The notes under the pieces were generated by a model that saw only the letters and a list, made by a program, of their open reading frames with translations, searched no databases and had not been told where the DNA came from. DNA of 64,000 nucleotides from an uncultured Sphingomonadaceae bacterium (GTDB lineage Bacteria > Pseudomonadota > Alphaproteobacteria > Sphingomonadales > Sphingomonadaceae), in contig CANMEE010000003.1 of the NCBI GenBank assembly GCA_947496865.1, positions 62,001 through 126,000 on the forward strand, read 5' to 3'. A program made the translations under genes and the position numbers. Shown in pieces: positions 1 to 8,820 of the stretch (within the stretch, counting starts at the first letter, position 1; each line of letters opens with the position of its first letter).

Positions 1-523
1 AGGGGCTGCAGCTGAACTTGACCCCAAACCCATTACAGCTGCTGTGCTCGCTGGATTAATGGCGGCCTATAGCGATTCTGTGAATATGGTGAACGCACCT
101 TATTTGGCGAAAGAACGCGGCCTAGATGTCCGTGAAGTGCGCCATGACCGCGAAGGCGATTACCACACCTTGGTTCGCGTATCAGTGACCACAGATGAAG
201 GTGAAAAGTCCGTAGCGGGTACTTTGTTCGGTTCCTCTGGTCCGCGTTTGGTAGAAATGTTCGGTATCAAGGTCGAAGCCGATCTTGAAGGCGACATGCT
301 TTACGTCGTCAATGAAGATCAGCCTGGTTTCATCGGTAGTGTCGGCTCCACATTGGGCGAAGCTGGCGTCAATATCGGTACCTTCCATCTGGGTCGCCGC
401 GCTGATGCACCTGGTGGAGAAGCGGTATTGTTGCTGTCCATCGATTCGCCTGTCGAAGAGCCTGTCTTGTGGGCCGTGTGCAAACTCGAAGGGGTTAAAA
501 CGGTCAAAGCCCTGCGCTTCTAG
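1..523 (+). CDS. serA: D-3-phosphoglycerate dehydrogenase, C-terminal part (5' end outside window)
   Basis: The frame is open from base 2 to the stop at 521-523, giving the last 173 residues. The second half is an ACT domain (LYVVNEDQPGFIGSVGSTLGE and the following NIGTFHLGR). The part before it matches the substrate-binding/intervening domain of long-type SerA. The enzyme oxidises 3-phosphoglycerate in the first step of serine synthesis, and the ACT domain is the usual serine-sensing module in the family. The NAD-binding core is outside the window, so allostery and completeness cannot be judged. It is followed after 59 bases by hisZ on the same strand, so the two could be co-transcribed. Confidence 0.93.
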   Translation, partial: GAAAELDPKPITAAVLAGLMAAYSDSVNMVNAPYLAKERGLDVREVRHDREGDYHTLVRVSVTTDEGEKSVAGTLFGSSGPRLVEMFGIKVEADLEGDMLYVVNEDQPGFIGSVGSTLGEAGVNIGTFHLGRRADAPGGEAVLLLSIDSPVEEPVLWAVCKLEGVKTVKALRF

Positions 524-545
524 AAATTAGGCTAAAAAACCGGTG

Positions 546-565
546 GCCTGAGCGCGCGCTTAGGC
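546..565 (+). other. Hairpin in the serA-hisZ spacer
   Basis: GCCTGAGC (546-553), a GCGC loop and GCTTAGGC (558-565) form an 8-bp stem with one G-T pair. No T-run follows, so it is not a simple terminator. The TTAGGC arm also occurs upstream at about 527-532, where it could pair with the same GGCCTGA segment, giving two exclusive folds. Any regulatory role is inference. Confidence 0.3.
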
Positions 566-582
566 TATGGAGACGAAAGTCT

Positions 583-1698
583 ATGCAAAAGCTGTCTAAC
601 TTGCTGCCTGAAGGCTTTCACGATTCCCTCCCTCCATATGCCGAGGCCGGGTCCAGACTCGAACGCGACGTACACGACACGCTGGCCAGCCATGGCTATG
701 CGCGTGTGTCCCCGCCGCTGGTCGAATATGAAGATGTTCTGACAGGCCGGATGACTGGATCGGCAAAAAGCGATTTGATGCGCTTTGTTGATCCGATTTC
801 GCAGCGGACATTGGCATTGCGTCCGGATGTAACCATGCAAATTGGCCGTATTGCCGCGACCAGTCTGGCCGGTGCAGCGCGACCGCTGCGTCTCAGCTAT
901 TCCGGTCAGGTTTTGAAACTGCGCTCTGGCCAGCTGCATCCCGAACGAAGCCGTTTGCAAATTGGTGCCGAGCTGATTGGAACCGACAGCGTTGCGGCGG
1001 CGAGCGAGATTGTGACGGTGGCAATTGAGGCGCTAGGGCGGGCAGGTCTAACCGGGATTACGGTGGATTTCACCATGCCCGATCTGGTCGACATCCTGTC
1101 CGCAGGGCCCCTGCCGCTTAGTGCGGCGCAGGCCAACGAAGTGCGCAGCGAACTGGACATGAAAGATGCTGGTGGCCTGACCGAATTGGGCGCCACCGGC
1201 TATCTGCCGTTGATAGAAGCGACCGGTCCATTTGATGACGCTATGGCCAAGATGCGAGCCTTTGATTGTGATGACCTGCTGACGTCGCGGCTCGATGGCA
1301 TCGCCGCCATTGCAGCGAATATCAAAGACAAGGCAAATCTGACGCTTGATCCTACCGAACGTCACGGTTTTGAATATCAGAACTGGTTTGGTTTCACTCT
1401 TTTTGCCGATGGCTTTGTCGGTGCGATGGGGCGCGGCGGGAGTTACGAGATTCCAACTGCCGATGGCGGGATGGAAAATGCCGTGGGCTTTTCGCTATAT
1501 CCCAGCCCGCTGGTTGATGCCGGTTTCAGTGCAAAGGCGAAAGATATTTTATTCCTGCCATTGGGGCATGACAGTGAAATAGCTGCGTCTTTGCGCGCAG
1601 AAGGGTGGCGCACGGTTGCGGCTCTTTCGGATAGTGATGATGCCGCGACTTTAGGGTGCACGCATTATCTTGACGGCCAAAAGCCGGTAGCAATTTAA
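583..1698 (+). CDS. hisZ: ATP phosphoribosyltransferase regulatory subunit HisZ
   Basis: The 371-residue protein resembles the catalytic core of histidyl-tRNA synthetase (class II fold; motif-2-like stretch with LALRPDVTMQIGR near residues 78-90) but ends without an anticodon-binding domain. HisZ lacks aminoacylation activity in this family and forms the hetero-octamer with short-form HisG, the first enzyme of histidine synthesis; this implies a short hisG elsewhere in the genome. The ATG at 583 starts exactly at the conserved N-terminus (LLPEGFHDSLPP). purA begins 18 bases after the stop, suggesting one transcript. Confidence 0.9.
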   Translation: MQKLSNLLPEGFHDSLPPYAEAGSRLERDVHDTLASHGYARVSPPLVEYEDVLTGRMTGSAKSDLMRFVDPISQRTLALRPDVTMQIGRIAATSLAGAARPLRLSYSGQVLKLRSGQLHPERSRLQIGAELIGTDSVAAASEIVTVAIEALGRAGLTGITVDFTMPDLVDILSAGPLPLSAAQANEVRSELDMKDAGGLTELGATGYLPLIEATGPFDDAMAKMRAFDCDDLLTSRLDGIAAIAANIKDKANLTLDPTERHGFEYQNWFGFTLFADGFVGAMGRGGSYEIPTADGGMENAVGFSLYPSPLVDAGFSAKAKDILFLPLGHDSEIAASLRAEGWRTVAALSDSDDAATLGCTHYLDGQKPVAI

Positions 1699-1716
1699 CA
1701 GGAAGAATTTTCAAAT

Positions 1717-3006
1717 ATGGCCAATGTAACGGTGATCGGTGCCCAATGGGGCGATGAGGGCAAAGGCAAGATTGTCGACTGGCTGTCCGAACGCGCTGAC
1801 GTTGTCGTAAGGTTTCAGGGTGGCCATAATGCCGGCCATACATTGGTTGTGGATGGTGAAGTCTATAAGCTATCCCTTCTTCCCTCAGGCATTGTCCGTG
1901 GCGCTTTATCGATCATTGGTAACGGCGTTGTGCTCGACCCATGGCATTTGCGTGACGAGATTGAAAAGCTCAGCAAACAGGGTGTAGCCATAAACGCCGA
2001 TAATTTTGGAATTGCGGAAACCTGCCCGTTGATTCTGCCCATTCACCGTGATCTTGATGCGTTGCGGGAAGATGCCAGCGGCAAGGGTAAGATTGGTACG
2101 ACGCGGCGCGGCATCGGTCCGGCTTATGAAGATAAGGTCGGTCGTCGAGCCATCCGGGTTTGCGATCTGGCCTATCTCGATGATCTGGGGCCGCAGCTGG
2201 ACCGGCTTTGCGCGCATCATGATGCGCTGCGGGCTGGTTTTGGCGAACAACCTGTGGATCGGGAGCGTTTGCTCGCTGACCTGCGCGAGATTGCAGACTC
2301 CGTTCTGCAATATGCGCAGCCCGTCTGGAAACGGTTGAACGAGGCGCGTAAACGTGGTGACCGGATATTGTTTGAAGGCGCGCAGGGCGTATTGCTCGAC
2401 GTTGATCACGGGACCTATCCGTTTGTGACCAGCTCTAATACCATCTCCGGAACCGCAGCGGGCGGTTCAGGTGTTGGCCCGTCGGGCACCGGTTATGTCT
2501 TGGGAATCGTTAAGGCTTATACGACCCGTGTGGGCTCTGGTCCGTTTCCGACGGAACTGGACGATGATGTCGGGCAACGTCTTGGCGAACGCGGCCATGA
2601 ATTTGGCACCAATACCGGACGGCAAAGGCGTTGCGGTTGGTTTGATGCGGTGCTGGTGCGTCAGGCGCTGGCAGTGTCCGGTGTCGCCGGGATCGCTTTG
2701 ACCAAGCTGGATGTCCTCGACGGTTTTGAAGAATTGAAACTATGCGTGGGCTATGATCTGAACGGCGTGACCTATGATTATCTGCCGCCGCATCATCAGG
2801 ATCAGGAAGCGGTGAAGCCGATTTATGAAACCGTACCGGGTTGGAGTGAGTCGACAGCTGGTGCCCGCAGTTGGGCCGATTTGCCGGCAGCGGCGATTAA
2901 ATATATCAAACGTGTGGAAGAATTGATCCAATGCCCTGTGGCGTTGGTGTCCACCTCTCCCGAGCGTGAGGATACGATTTTGGTGACAGATCCCTTTGCC
3001 GACTAG
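1717..3006 (+). CDS. purA: Adenylosuccinate synthetase
   Basis: The 429-residue protein starts with the signature QWGDEGKGK at residues 9-17 and [10 protein letters not shown], the GTP/IMP-binding elements of the family; length is normal. It joins IMP and aspartate with GTP hydrolysis in the first committed step from IMP to AMP in the cytoplasm. An AGGAAG ribosome-binding sequence lies 11 bases upstream. The next gene begins inside the purA end, overlapping by 11 bases in another frame, so translation of the pair may be coupled. Confidence 0.97.
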   Translation: MANVTVIGAQWGDEGKGKIVDWLSERADVVVRFQGGHNAGHTLVVDGEVYKLSLLPSGIVRGALSIIGNGVVLDPWHLRDEIEKLSKQGVAINADNFGIAETCPLILPIHRDLDALREDASGKGKIGTTRRGIGPAYEDKVGRRAIRVCDLAYLDDLGPQLDRLCAHHDALRAGFGEQPVDRERLLADLREIADSVLQYAQPVWKRLNEARKRGDRILFEGAQGVLLDVDHGTYPFVTSSNTISGTAAGGSGVGPSGTGYVLGIVKAYTTRVGSGPFPTELDDDVGQRLGERGHEFGTNTGRQRRCGWFDAVLVRQALAVSGVAGIALTKLDVLDGFEELKLCVGYDLNGVTYDYLPPHHQDQEAVKPIYETVPGWSESTAGARSWADLPAAAIKYIKRVEELIQCPVALVSTSPEREDTILVTDPFAD

Positions 3007-3541
3007 GTTTCTCTTGCCCCTTATATTTTTAGCGGTCAGCGGTTGCAGTGTCGGTGCGGGAACCGCGCAATCAGAGGATAGGGTTGAGTCTCCTGTTCCG
3101 CTCCCGATAATAGCTGCGGGTGTTAAGGCAGATAGCATAGTGGTTGACAAGAGTGACCGAACGCTGGTGCTCTATGAGGCCAATCAAGAAATTGCACGCT
3201 ACAATAATATCCGCTTTGGCGACGCACCCGAAGGGCATAAGCGCTTTGAAGGAGATGAGCGGACACCGGAAGGGCGCTATACGATTGACGGTCGCAACCC
3301 GGGCAGCAGCTACCACCTGAGCCTGCGGATATCTTACCCCAATGCATCCGACCGCGCTTATGCTCAAGCGCGCGGCAAGTCACCGGGCGGGGATATCTTC
3401 ATTCACGGTCAACCCAATGGCCGCAATGGCGACCCTATTCAATCAGACTGGACCGACGGTTGCATCGCTCTGAGTAATGCGGAAGTCGAACAGATCTGGC
3501 GCGTCGTGCCCGATGGAACCATTATTAACATACAACCCTAG
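2996..3541 (+). CDS. L,D-transpeptidase-family (YkuD fold) lipoprotein
   Basis: The 181-residue reading begins at TTG 2996, inside the purA end. Residues 1-17 form a short signal with lipobox VSGC, so the protein is probably lipidated at Cys17 and periplasmic. A YkuD catalytic domain follows: FIHGQP supplies the His and [10 protein letters not shown] the nucleophilic Cys. The TDGCIAL form is that of YafK/DpaA-like members rather than the classic SHGC form. Members either cross-link peptidoglycan or remove bound lipoprotein; which applies here is unknown. An ATG start is not available in the signal region, so the TTG start is by exclusion. Confidence 0.8.
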   Translation: MPTRFLLPLIFLAVSGCSVGAGTAQSEDRVESPVPLPIIAAGVKADSIVVDKSDRTLVLYEANQEIARYNNIRFGDAPEGHKRFEGDERTPEGRYTIDGRNPGSSYHLSLRISYPNASDRAYAQARGKSPGGDIFIHGQPNGRNGDPIQSDWTDGCIALSNAEVEQIWRVVPDGTIINIQP

Positions 3542-3568
3542 ACTAGGGGGAGGTCCTCTGCGGTTTCC

Positions 3569-4990
3569 TCAACTATGCGAAAAGCCAAAGGGCGTATTGG
3601 CCTGGCGATAATCGTCGGACAAAATCTGTCGACCAATTGGGGGTGCGGAACGCGCGCGGCATTTTGTCCGGTGGCACAGGCGGCATGTCACGCCAATCGG
3701 CGTAGCGTTTTCAGGATTAATGTCCGGGCGATCATGGGCGTAGATTAGGCGGTCGGCATGCTCCGCCGCACATCCAAGGGCAATGGCGCGTTCCACGCGC
3801 TGCGTGCCAAAAGCGCCGCCGCCAGCCGTTACTGTTCTTGCAATCGAGAAGAAGCGTTCTCCATCCGGGAGTTCCAGCCATTGGGTGATAACCTGTCGCG
3901 GGGATCGAAAGGCCTGATGCACCGACCATAAGGGACAGGCACCGCCATGCCGCGCAAAAGGAAATCCCGCGCCATCCAAACGTTTCGAGACATTGCCAGC
4001 CGGGTCTACGCGAATGAAGAAAAAGGGCACACGCTCTTGTCCGGGTTTCTGGAGCGTCGTGAGCCGGTGGGCGGTTTGTTCGAAACTGGTGCCAAATTGA
4101 CGGGCTAGTGCCTCGACATCATAGCGGCGCGTTTCGACCGCCTTAGCGAAGGCAGAATAGGGCATGAGCAAAGCGGCGGCGGCATAGCTGGTGAGCGCGC
4201 GTTTGGTCAGGCGCTCGCCGCTTTCGGTCGTGAAGCTTCCCTCTTTCAGAACGGTTTCAATTTCGTTGCTCAGTTCCAGATAGGAAAGTTGCAGCGCGAG
4301 CTGGAACATCTGGCTGGCATTGTCCAATTGGTCATCAATCAATATCTGACGCCGATGCCGATCCAGTCGCCGGGTCGCGCCCATCATGACATCCGATGGC
4401 AGCCGCCGGACCTGCAGGCCATGTTTGTCCTTCAAATGCGCGATCATGCTTTCTTGACCGCTCACCGTTTCGGCCAAGCGTTCCGCGGCGTCATCAATGT
4501 TGGAAAAACTGTTGCGGCGCGCGGCCAGATAGCGGCGTGCCTGCGCGACTGGGTCGGCGGCGTCAGGATCGACGCTGCTGCCGTCGGCACGCGGACCGGT
4601 ATCTTTGTCAGCCAGCGCCAATTGTTCCTCGCGATAGGCGGTGTAGAGACGCAGCATGGCTTCGGTAAACCCAGGATAGCTGGTCGCGACATCGGCCGTA
4701 TCAAGTTGTGGAAAATCAATGTCGGCAAACATCGGGTCTTTGAACACGGCCTCTAGCCGCGCGGTATATTCTTCGCCGCCATCACCAGCAAGTTCTGCCA
4801 TGTCGATTTTGTAAGTACGCGCCAGACGCAGCAGCATGTCGGCGGTAAAGGGGCGTTGATTGCGCTCCAACAACGCGACATAAGAGGCGGAAATCTCCAG
4901 ATCGGCGGCCATGTCCGCCTGTGTAAGACCGAGATCGCGGCGGAGCCTTTTCAGGCGCGGACCCATATATACGGGGCGTTCACTGGACAT
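3569..4990 (-). CDS. ScfR/RamB-family short-chain acyl-CoA-responsive regulator
   Basis: 473 residues from ATG 4990. An XRE helix-turn-helix occupies about residues 8-65 (LKRLRRDLGLTQADMAADL, then SYVALLERNQR). A degenerate IrrE/DUF955 domain without an HExxH motif follows, and the C-terminal DUF2083 domain carries CRLCHRTKCRAR and ends at PFGF. This arrangement defines the ScfR group (RamB, PccR), which senses short-chain acyl-CoAs and controls acetate and propionate genes. It is divergent from isocitrate lyase, 196 bases away, and the shared region carries several dyads, so it very likely controls aceA. The upstream in-frame TTG/ATG codons were rejected because they lie in the putative operator. 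Confidence 0.88.
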   Translation of the reverse strand: MSSERPVYMGPRLKRLRRDLGLTQADMAADLEISASYVALLERNQRPFTADMLLRLARTYKIDMAELAGDGGEEYTARLEAVFKDPMFADIDFPQLDTADVATSYPGFTEAMLRLYTAYREEQLALADKDTGPRADGSSVDPDAADPVAQARRYLAARRNSFSNIDDAAERLAETVSGQESMIAHLKDKHGLQVRRLPSDVMMGATRRLDRHRRQILIDDQLDNASQMFQLALQLSYLELSNEIETVLKEGSFTTESGERLTKRALTSYAAAALLMPYSAFAKAVETRRYDVEALARQFGTSFEQTAHRLTTLQKPGQERVPFFFIRVDPAGNVSKRLDGAGFPFARHGGACPLWSVHQAFRSPRQVITQWLELPDGERFFSIARTVTAGGGAFGTQRVERAIALGCAAEHADRLIYAHDRPDINPENATPIGVTCRLCHRTKCRARSAPPIGRQILSDDYRQANTPFGFSHS

Positions 4991-5025
4991 TGTTGATCTT
5001 CGGCATTTTTGACGACTCACATTGC

Positions 5026-5073
5026 TTGTAATATTCTTACAGCTGTACAACAATATTTTGTAAAGCGTTACAG
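5026..5073. promoter_or_regulatory. Two TTGTAA/TTACAG dyads between the ScfR-like regulator and aceA
   Basis: TTGTAA-N5-TTACAG lies at 5026-5042 and TTGTAA-N4-TTACAG at 5058-5073, with centres about 31.5 bases apart (three helical turns). CTGTACAA lies between them. The second site also contains TTTGTAAA (5057-5064), one base from the TTTGCAAA half-site I recall for Rhodobacter PccR. They sit just upstream of the regulator gene and are candidate operators for it. Confidence 0.5.
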
Positions 5074-5128
5074 TTAAACTGCAGAAAGCTTCGATCCGGC
5101 AGTTCTAGGGCGTAAGACAGGTCATAAG

Positions 5129-5148
5129 TTTCGAAAACGATTCGCAAA
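5129..5148. promoter_or_regulatory. Tandem TTTCGAAA-N4-TTCGCAAA element upstream of aceA
   Basis: TTTCGAAA (5129-5136), ACGA, then TTCGCAAA (5141-5148) follows the spacing of the TTTGCAAA-N4-TTTGCAAA operator described for the ScfR member PccR, with two and one mismatches. It is 38 bases before the aceA start, where an activator or repressor could act. Recognition by the neighbouring regulator is inference. Confidence 0.45.
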
Positions 5149-5186
5149 TGCACGCTGATGTACAGCTATTTTAAAGGAGCATGACA

Positions 5187-6779
5187 ATGTCATATCAAGA
5201 TCATATCAATCAGACGGACGCGCTGATCAAAAGCCAGAACGGAACATGGGACGGCATAGATTCCGAAGCGGTCGCACGGATGCGTTTGCAGAACCGTTTC
5301 CACACCGGTCTGGACATTGCCAAATATACCGCTGCTATCATGCGCGAAGATATGGCTGCTTATGATGCTGATACAGCCAATTACACCCAGTCCCTGGGTT
5401 GCTGGCACGGTTTTATCGGTCAACAGAAGATGATCTCGATCAAAAAGCATTTCGGCAGCACCAAGCGCCGTTATCTATATCTGTCGGGTTGGATGGTTGC
5501 GGCTTTGCGGTCTGAATTTGGCCCGTTGCCGGATCAGTCCATGCACGAAAAGACTTCGGTGCCTGCGCTTATCGAAGAACTATATACTTTTTTGCGTCAG
5601 GCCGATTCCCGCGAACTGGGTGGCATGTTCCGTGACATTGATAAGGCCCGTGCAAGCGGCGACATGGTCACCGAAAAACGGCTTCTGAACGAAGTTGAAA
5701 ATCACCAGACCCATGTTGTTCCGATCATTGCCGATATTGATGCTGGTTTTGGTAATGCCGAAGCAACCTATTTGCTCGCCAAGAAGATGATCGAAGCTGG
5801 TGCCTGTGCCCTGCAAATCGAAAACCAAGTGTCTGATGAAAAGCAATGTGGTCACCAGGACGGTAAAGTTACCGTGCCACATGAAGATTTCCTCGCGAAA
5901 GTTCGCGCTTGTCGTTACGCGTTTCTGGAACTGGGCGTTGAAGATGGTATCATCGTCACCCGCACCGACTCTCTGGGTGCCGGCCTGACCAAGCAGATTG
6001 CGGTGAGCAATGAGCCTGGCGATCTTGGCGACCAATATAATAGCTTCCTCGATTGTGAAGAAATTGATCCGGCGACGGCGCAAAATGGCGATGTTATCCT
6101 GAACCGTGATGGCAAGATGATGCGTCCAAAGCGTCTGCCAAGCAATCTCTTCCAATTCCGTGAAGGAACCGGTGAAGATCGCTGTGTGCTGGATTGCATT
6201 ACATCCTTGCAGCATGGTGCTGATCTTCTTTGGATCGAAACCGAAAAACCTCATGTTGAGCAGATTGCCGGCATGGTTGACCGGATCCGTGAAGTTATGC
6301 CGCATGCAAAGCTGGTCTATAATAACTCACCGTCCTTTAACTGGACTCTGAACTTCCGTCAGCAGGTCTATGATGCATGGGCAGCAGAAGGCAAAGACGT
6401 CAGCGCCTATGATCGCGCAAACCTGATGAGCGTGGAATATGATGCGACTGAATTGGCAGCCGATGCCGATGAGCGTATTCGGACCTTTCAGGCTGATGGC
6501 GCGAAGCGGGCAGGTATTTTCCACCACTTGATCACATTGCCAACTTATCACACAGCGGCGCTATCGACGGATAATCTTGCCAAGGAATATTTCGGCGAGC
6601 AAGGCATGCTGGGTTATGTTCTCAACGTTCAGCGCGAGGAAATTCGTCAAGGCATTGCTTGCGTGAAGCATCAAAACATGGCGGGTTCCGACATTGGTGA
6701 TGATCACAAAGAATATTTTGCTGGTGATGCGGCTCTGAAAGCCGGCGGTGAAGATAATACGATGAACCAATTCGGCTAA
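5187..6779 (+). CDS. aceA: Isocitrate lyase
   Basis: 530 residues. Isocitrate lyase splits isocitrate to glyoxylate and succinate, the entry to the glyoxylate bypass needed for growth on acetate and fatty acids. The catalytic loop is present as KQCGHQDGK, and the DIDAGFGNAEATYLLAKK metal site precedes it. The protein belongs to the longer (about 530 residue) subfamily. The AAAGGAG at 5173-5179 is only one base from ATG 5181 but seven from ATG 5187, so the latter start (MSYQDHINQ) is preferred. No malate synthase gene is in the window. The divergent ScfR-like gene is the likely regulator, and a hairpin terminator follows. Confidence 0.95.
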   Translation: MSYQDHINQTDALIKSQNGTWDGIDSEAVARMRLQNRFHTGLDIAKYTAAIMREDMAAYDADTANYTQSLGCWHGFIGQQKMISIKKHFGSTKRRYLYLSGWMVAALRSEFGPLPDQSMHEKTSVPALIEELYTFLRQADSRELGGMFRDIDKARASGDMVTEKRLLNEVENHQTHVVPIIADIDAGFGNAEATYLLAKKMIEAGACALQIENQVSDEKQCGHQDGKVTVPHEDFLAKVRACRYAFLELGVEDGIIVTRTDSLGAGLTKQIAVSNEPGDLGDQYNSFLDCEEIDPATAQNGDVILNRDGKMMRPKRLPSNLFQFREGTGEDRCVLDCITSLQHGADLLWIETEKPHVEQIAGMVDRIREVMPHAKLVYNNSPSFNWTLNFRQQVYDAWAAEGKDVSAYDRANLMSVEYDATELAADADERIRTFQADGAKRAGIFHHLITLPTYHTAALSTDNLAKEYFGEQGMLGYVLNVQREEIRQGIACVKHQNMAGSDIGDDHKEYFAGDAALKAGGEDNTMNQFG

Positions 6780-6802
6780 TCATCATATTTCATGATTGCA
6801 TT

Positions 6803-6842
6803 AAAAACGGCTCGGAGATCGAATCTCCGGGCCGTTTTTTTT
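6803..6842. terminator. Bidirectional rho-independent terminator after aceA
   Basis: A long stem (AACGGCTCGGAGAT pairing with ATCTCCGGGCCGTT, loop of three to four bases) is flanked by an A-run on the left and eight Ts on the right, so it can end aceA transcripts on the plus strand and the cytochrome gene transcripts on the minus strand. Confidence 0.9.
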
Positions 6843-6848
6843 GGTTTA

Positions 6849-7781
6849 TCAGTCTGCGGTCTTGTTGAGGGCAGTCTGCAACAGCTTGGGATCGTAAAGC
6901 GACAGATGCTGTTTTTTGCTAACCAGCTTTCGGGTTTGTCGAAAGTCATTTTCCCATTGTTCCAGCGCTTCGACAAAGCTAGCAACATTGTTCATGTCCT
7001 GAAGCTCTCCTAGCCGTCGACTGGCAGCAATAATTGCACTGCGCTGCCGGTTTAGGCGCTTCCCTGCATAGCGTTCATGGATCAAGCCAAGCCGATGACG
7101 CGCGGACGCGAGCAGCAAATGGGACAGCATCAAATCATTGCTCTGCCGCGCCTCTTTTGCCGCAAGCACGGCTTTATCAACGGCTGTCAACTGACTTTCG
7201 ACCGTTACAGGCACCCGTTCATTGCCGGCGCTAGTTGATAGAGACCGTACATAATGGGCGAGAGCGGCTAGAGTAGATTCCGTGGGTTCCTGTCCATTAA
7301 ACTCTTCGACAATCAAATCGCGAATGAACTTTTCCAGCTCTTCACTGTCGGCAGCGCGAGAGATTTTACCCGGCGCGGTGAGATCCGGAATCTTTACCGG
7401 ATCAAATATCGCATTGCCGCGATGGGAACTGAAAAAGCTGCTGGTGACATCTGCTGTTCCCGACTTTCCCGAGACATTGGGGAACAGGAATGCAGGATTG
7501 TTGCGGCCATTTTCATGGCAACTGGCGCAGGATAGTCCCGCTTTGGCGGCCTGACCGCCCAGCAAGGTTGGTGTATGGAACAAGGCCTCACCGGCCATTG
7601 CTTGTCGATCCTGAACCGTCTCCAAAGCGCGCGGTTCCGTAGTCAGCGCAGCGAGATGCTGCGCTGGATCAAGCCATGCCATGGCCTGAATAAGTGGGCG
7701 ATCGGCCGCCTGCGCTACGGCTGCGCAGGTTAAACTGATCGCCGCACTATATTTTAGGAGACGGACGCTTCGCCAATCCAC
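6849..7781 (-). CDS. Periplasmic c-type cytochrome, cytochrome c peroxidase-like
   Basis: 310 residues from a GTG start. Residues 1-26 look like a Sec signal ending AQAA. One haem site, CASCH, lies at residues 85-89 after the context FHTPTLLGG..KAGLSCASCHENG, like the first half of MauG/cytochrome c peroxidase proteins; no second CXXCH is present, so it is probably mono-haem. The C-terminal 120 residues are helical and charged with no motif I recognise. The start overlaps the end of the TPR gene by 28 bases, so translation of the two is probably coupled. Function: electron transfer or peroxide/oxidative chemistry in the periplasm; the substrate is unknown. Confidence 0.72.
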   Translation of the reverse strand: MDWRSVRLLKYSAAISLTCAAVAQAADRPLIQAMAWLDPAQHLAALTTEPRALETVQDRQAMAGEALFHTPTLLGGQAAKAGLSCASCHENGRNNPAFLFPNVSGKSGTADVTSSFFSSHRGNAIFDPVKIPDLTAPGKISRAADSEELEKFIRDLIVEEFNGQEPTESTLAALAHYVRSLSTSAGNERVPVTVESQLTAVDKAVLAAKEARQSNDLMLSHLLLASARHRLGLIHERYAGKRLNRQRSAIIAASRRLGELQDMNNVASFVEALEQWENDFRQTRKLVSKKQHLSLYDPKLLQTALNKTAD

Positions 7782-8677
7782 CGGCGCAACTCCTCGGCTT
7801 CATAGCAACCAAAGCTGCATAGGCTTTCGAGTCTCGCTAGCTTCTTCTTAGCGCCAGCAAGATCGCCGCGTTCGACCATCAGCTCGCCATAATATTCCGT
7901 GGCGCCGCGATGTTGTGGGGCAACGGCCAAAGCCGCTTGATAATATTGCTCAGCGCTTTCGAAATTTTTGAGTTTCCGGTTGGCAAAACCCAGATAGGTC
8001 AGAATATCAGGATGTGGACCAAAGGTCATTGATGCCAGTTGCAGATCAGCAATGGCCGCTTCATATTTTTCTTCATTGATCAATGCGACAGCGCCCATAT
8101 AGGCAAGATCGCCATTGCCGATGCTGGCAAATTCAATGCTGTCAGCAGGATGATAGCTGGCCGAACCGCCGCCATTCATTGCCGCCTTAACCTTGGCAAT
8201 GGCTTTAGTTAGTTCGTCCTTTTCCGCACAACCAGCGCCGCAAGCGCTATCTTTTGCTGTCAACTTATTGAGAGAAGCTGTTGCTTTATCGTCCATTTGC
8301 AACTTGTGGTAGGTGATTGCCAGATCGCGATGCGCGCCGATTAACTTGCCGTTATATTTAACCGCTTTCTCCAGTGGTTTGCGGGCCTTCTTATAATCGT
8401 TCATCCCGATATAGCTGACGCCGAGCAGATATTGGCCATTGGCATTGCGCGATGTGACGCTGAGTGAGCGTTTAAATGCTTTGACCGCTGCCTTGTAATT
8501 TTTGGCTTTAAGCGCCGTCACACCTTTTTGATACTCGGCCGATGCGTCATATCGTGGAGCGCTGTTGCTGGGGGCTGAGCCACCGCCACCACCACCGCCT
8601 GCGGCAATGGCTGAACCGGGATTGAAAGCGAGCGTCGTCGCTGCTCCTAAGATTACCACTGATTTGAAAATGTGCAT
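7754..8677 (-). CDS. Exported TPR-repeat protein with paired CxxGC motifs
   Basis: 307 residues. A signal peptide (residues 1-26, ending AIAA) is followed by a glycine run and then about five tetratricopeptide repeats in two blocks (45-165 and 185-300). Each block ends with the same motif, C-x2-G-C-x-E-x2-E-L, at residues 146-156 and 287-297. TPR proteins are scaffolds; the paired cysteines in the periplasm could form disulfides or bind metal or haem. It is the first gene of a two-gene unit with the cytochrome c gene, suggesting a helper or partner role. No specific function is known to me. Confidence 0.75.
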   Translation of the reverse strand: MHIFKSVVILGAATTLAFNPGSAIAAGGGGGGGSAPSNSAPRYDASAEYQKGVTALKAKNYKAAVKAFKRSLSVTSRNANGQYLLGVSYIGMNDYKKARKPLEKAVKYNGKLIGAHRDLAITYHKLQMDDKATASLNKLTAKDSACGAGCAEKDELTKAIAKVKAAMNGGGSASYHPADSIEFASIGNGDLAYMGAVALINEEKYEAAIADLQLASMTFGPHPDILTYLGFANRKLKNFESAEQYYQAALAVAPQHRGATEYYGELMVERGDLAGAKKKLARLESLCSFGCYEAEELRRWIGEASVS

Positions 8678-8820
8678 TCTGTGTCCTTTTGCTTAGATGA
8701 GCTAGATAGCATAGTTCGCCCAAAAACGGAAAATGTGCCCGATATTCCAAAATTCGTGAAATCGAGGCCAAAGGTTACAGAATCAAGGCAAAGGGTTCCA
8801 AGCGGATGCGGACGGCCAAG

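Noticed and set aside
5580..6305. Long minus-strand open frame (241 codons) opposite aceA
   Set aside because: It is antisense to the highly conserved isocitrate lyase, lacks a ribosome site and has no recognisable domain; a shadow frame.
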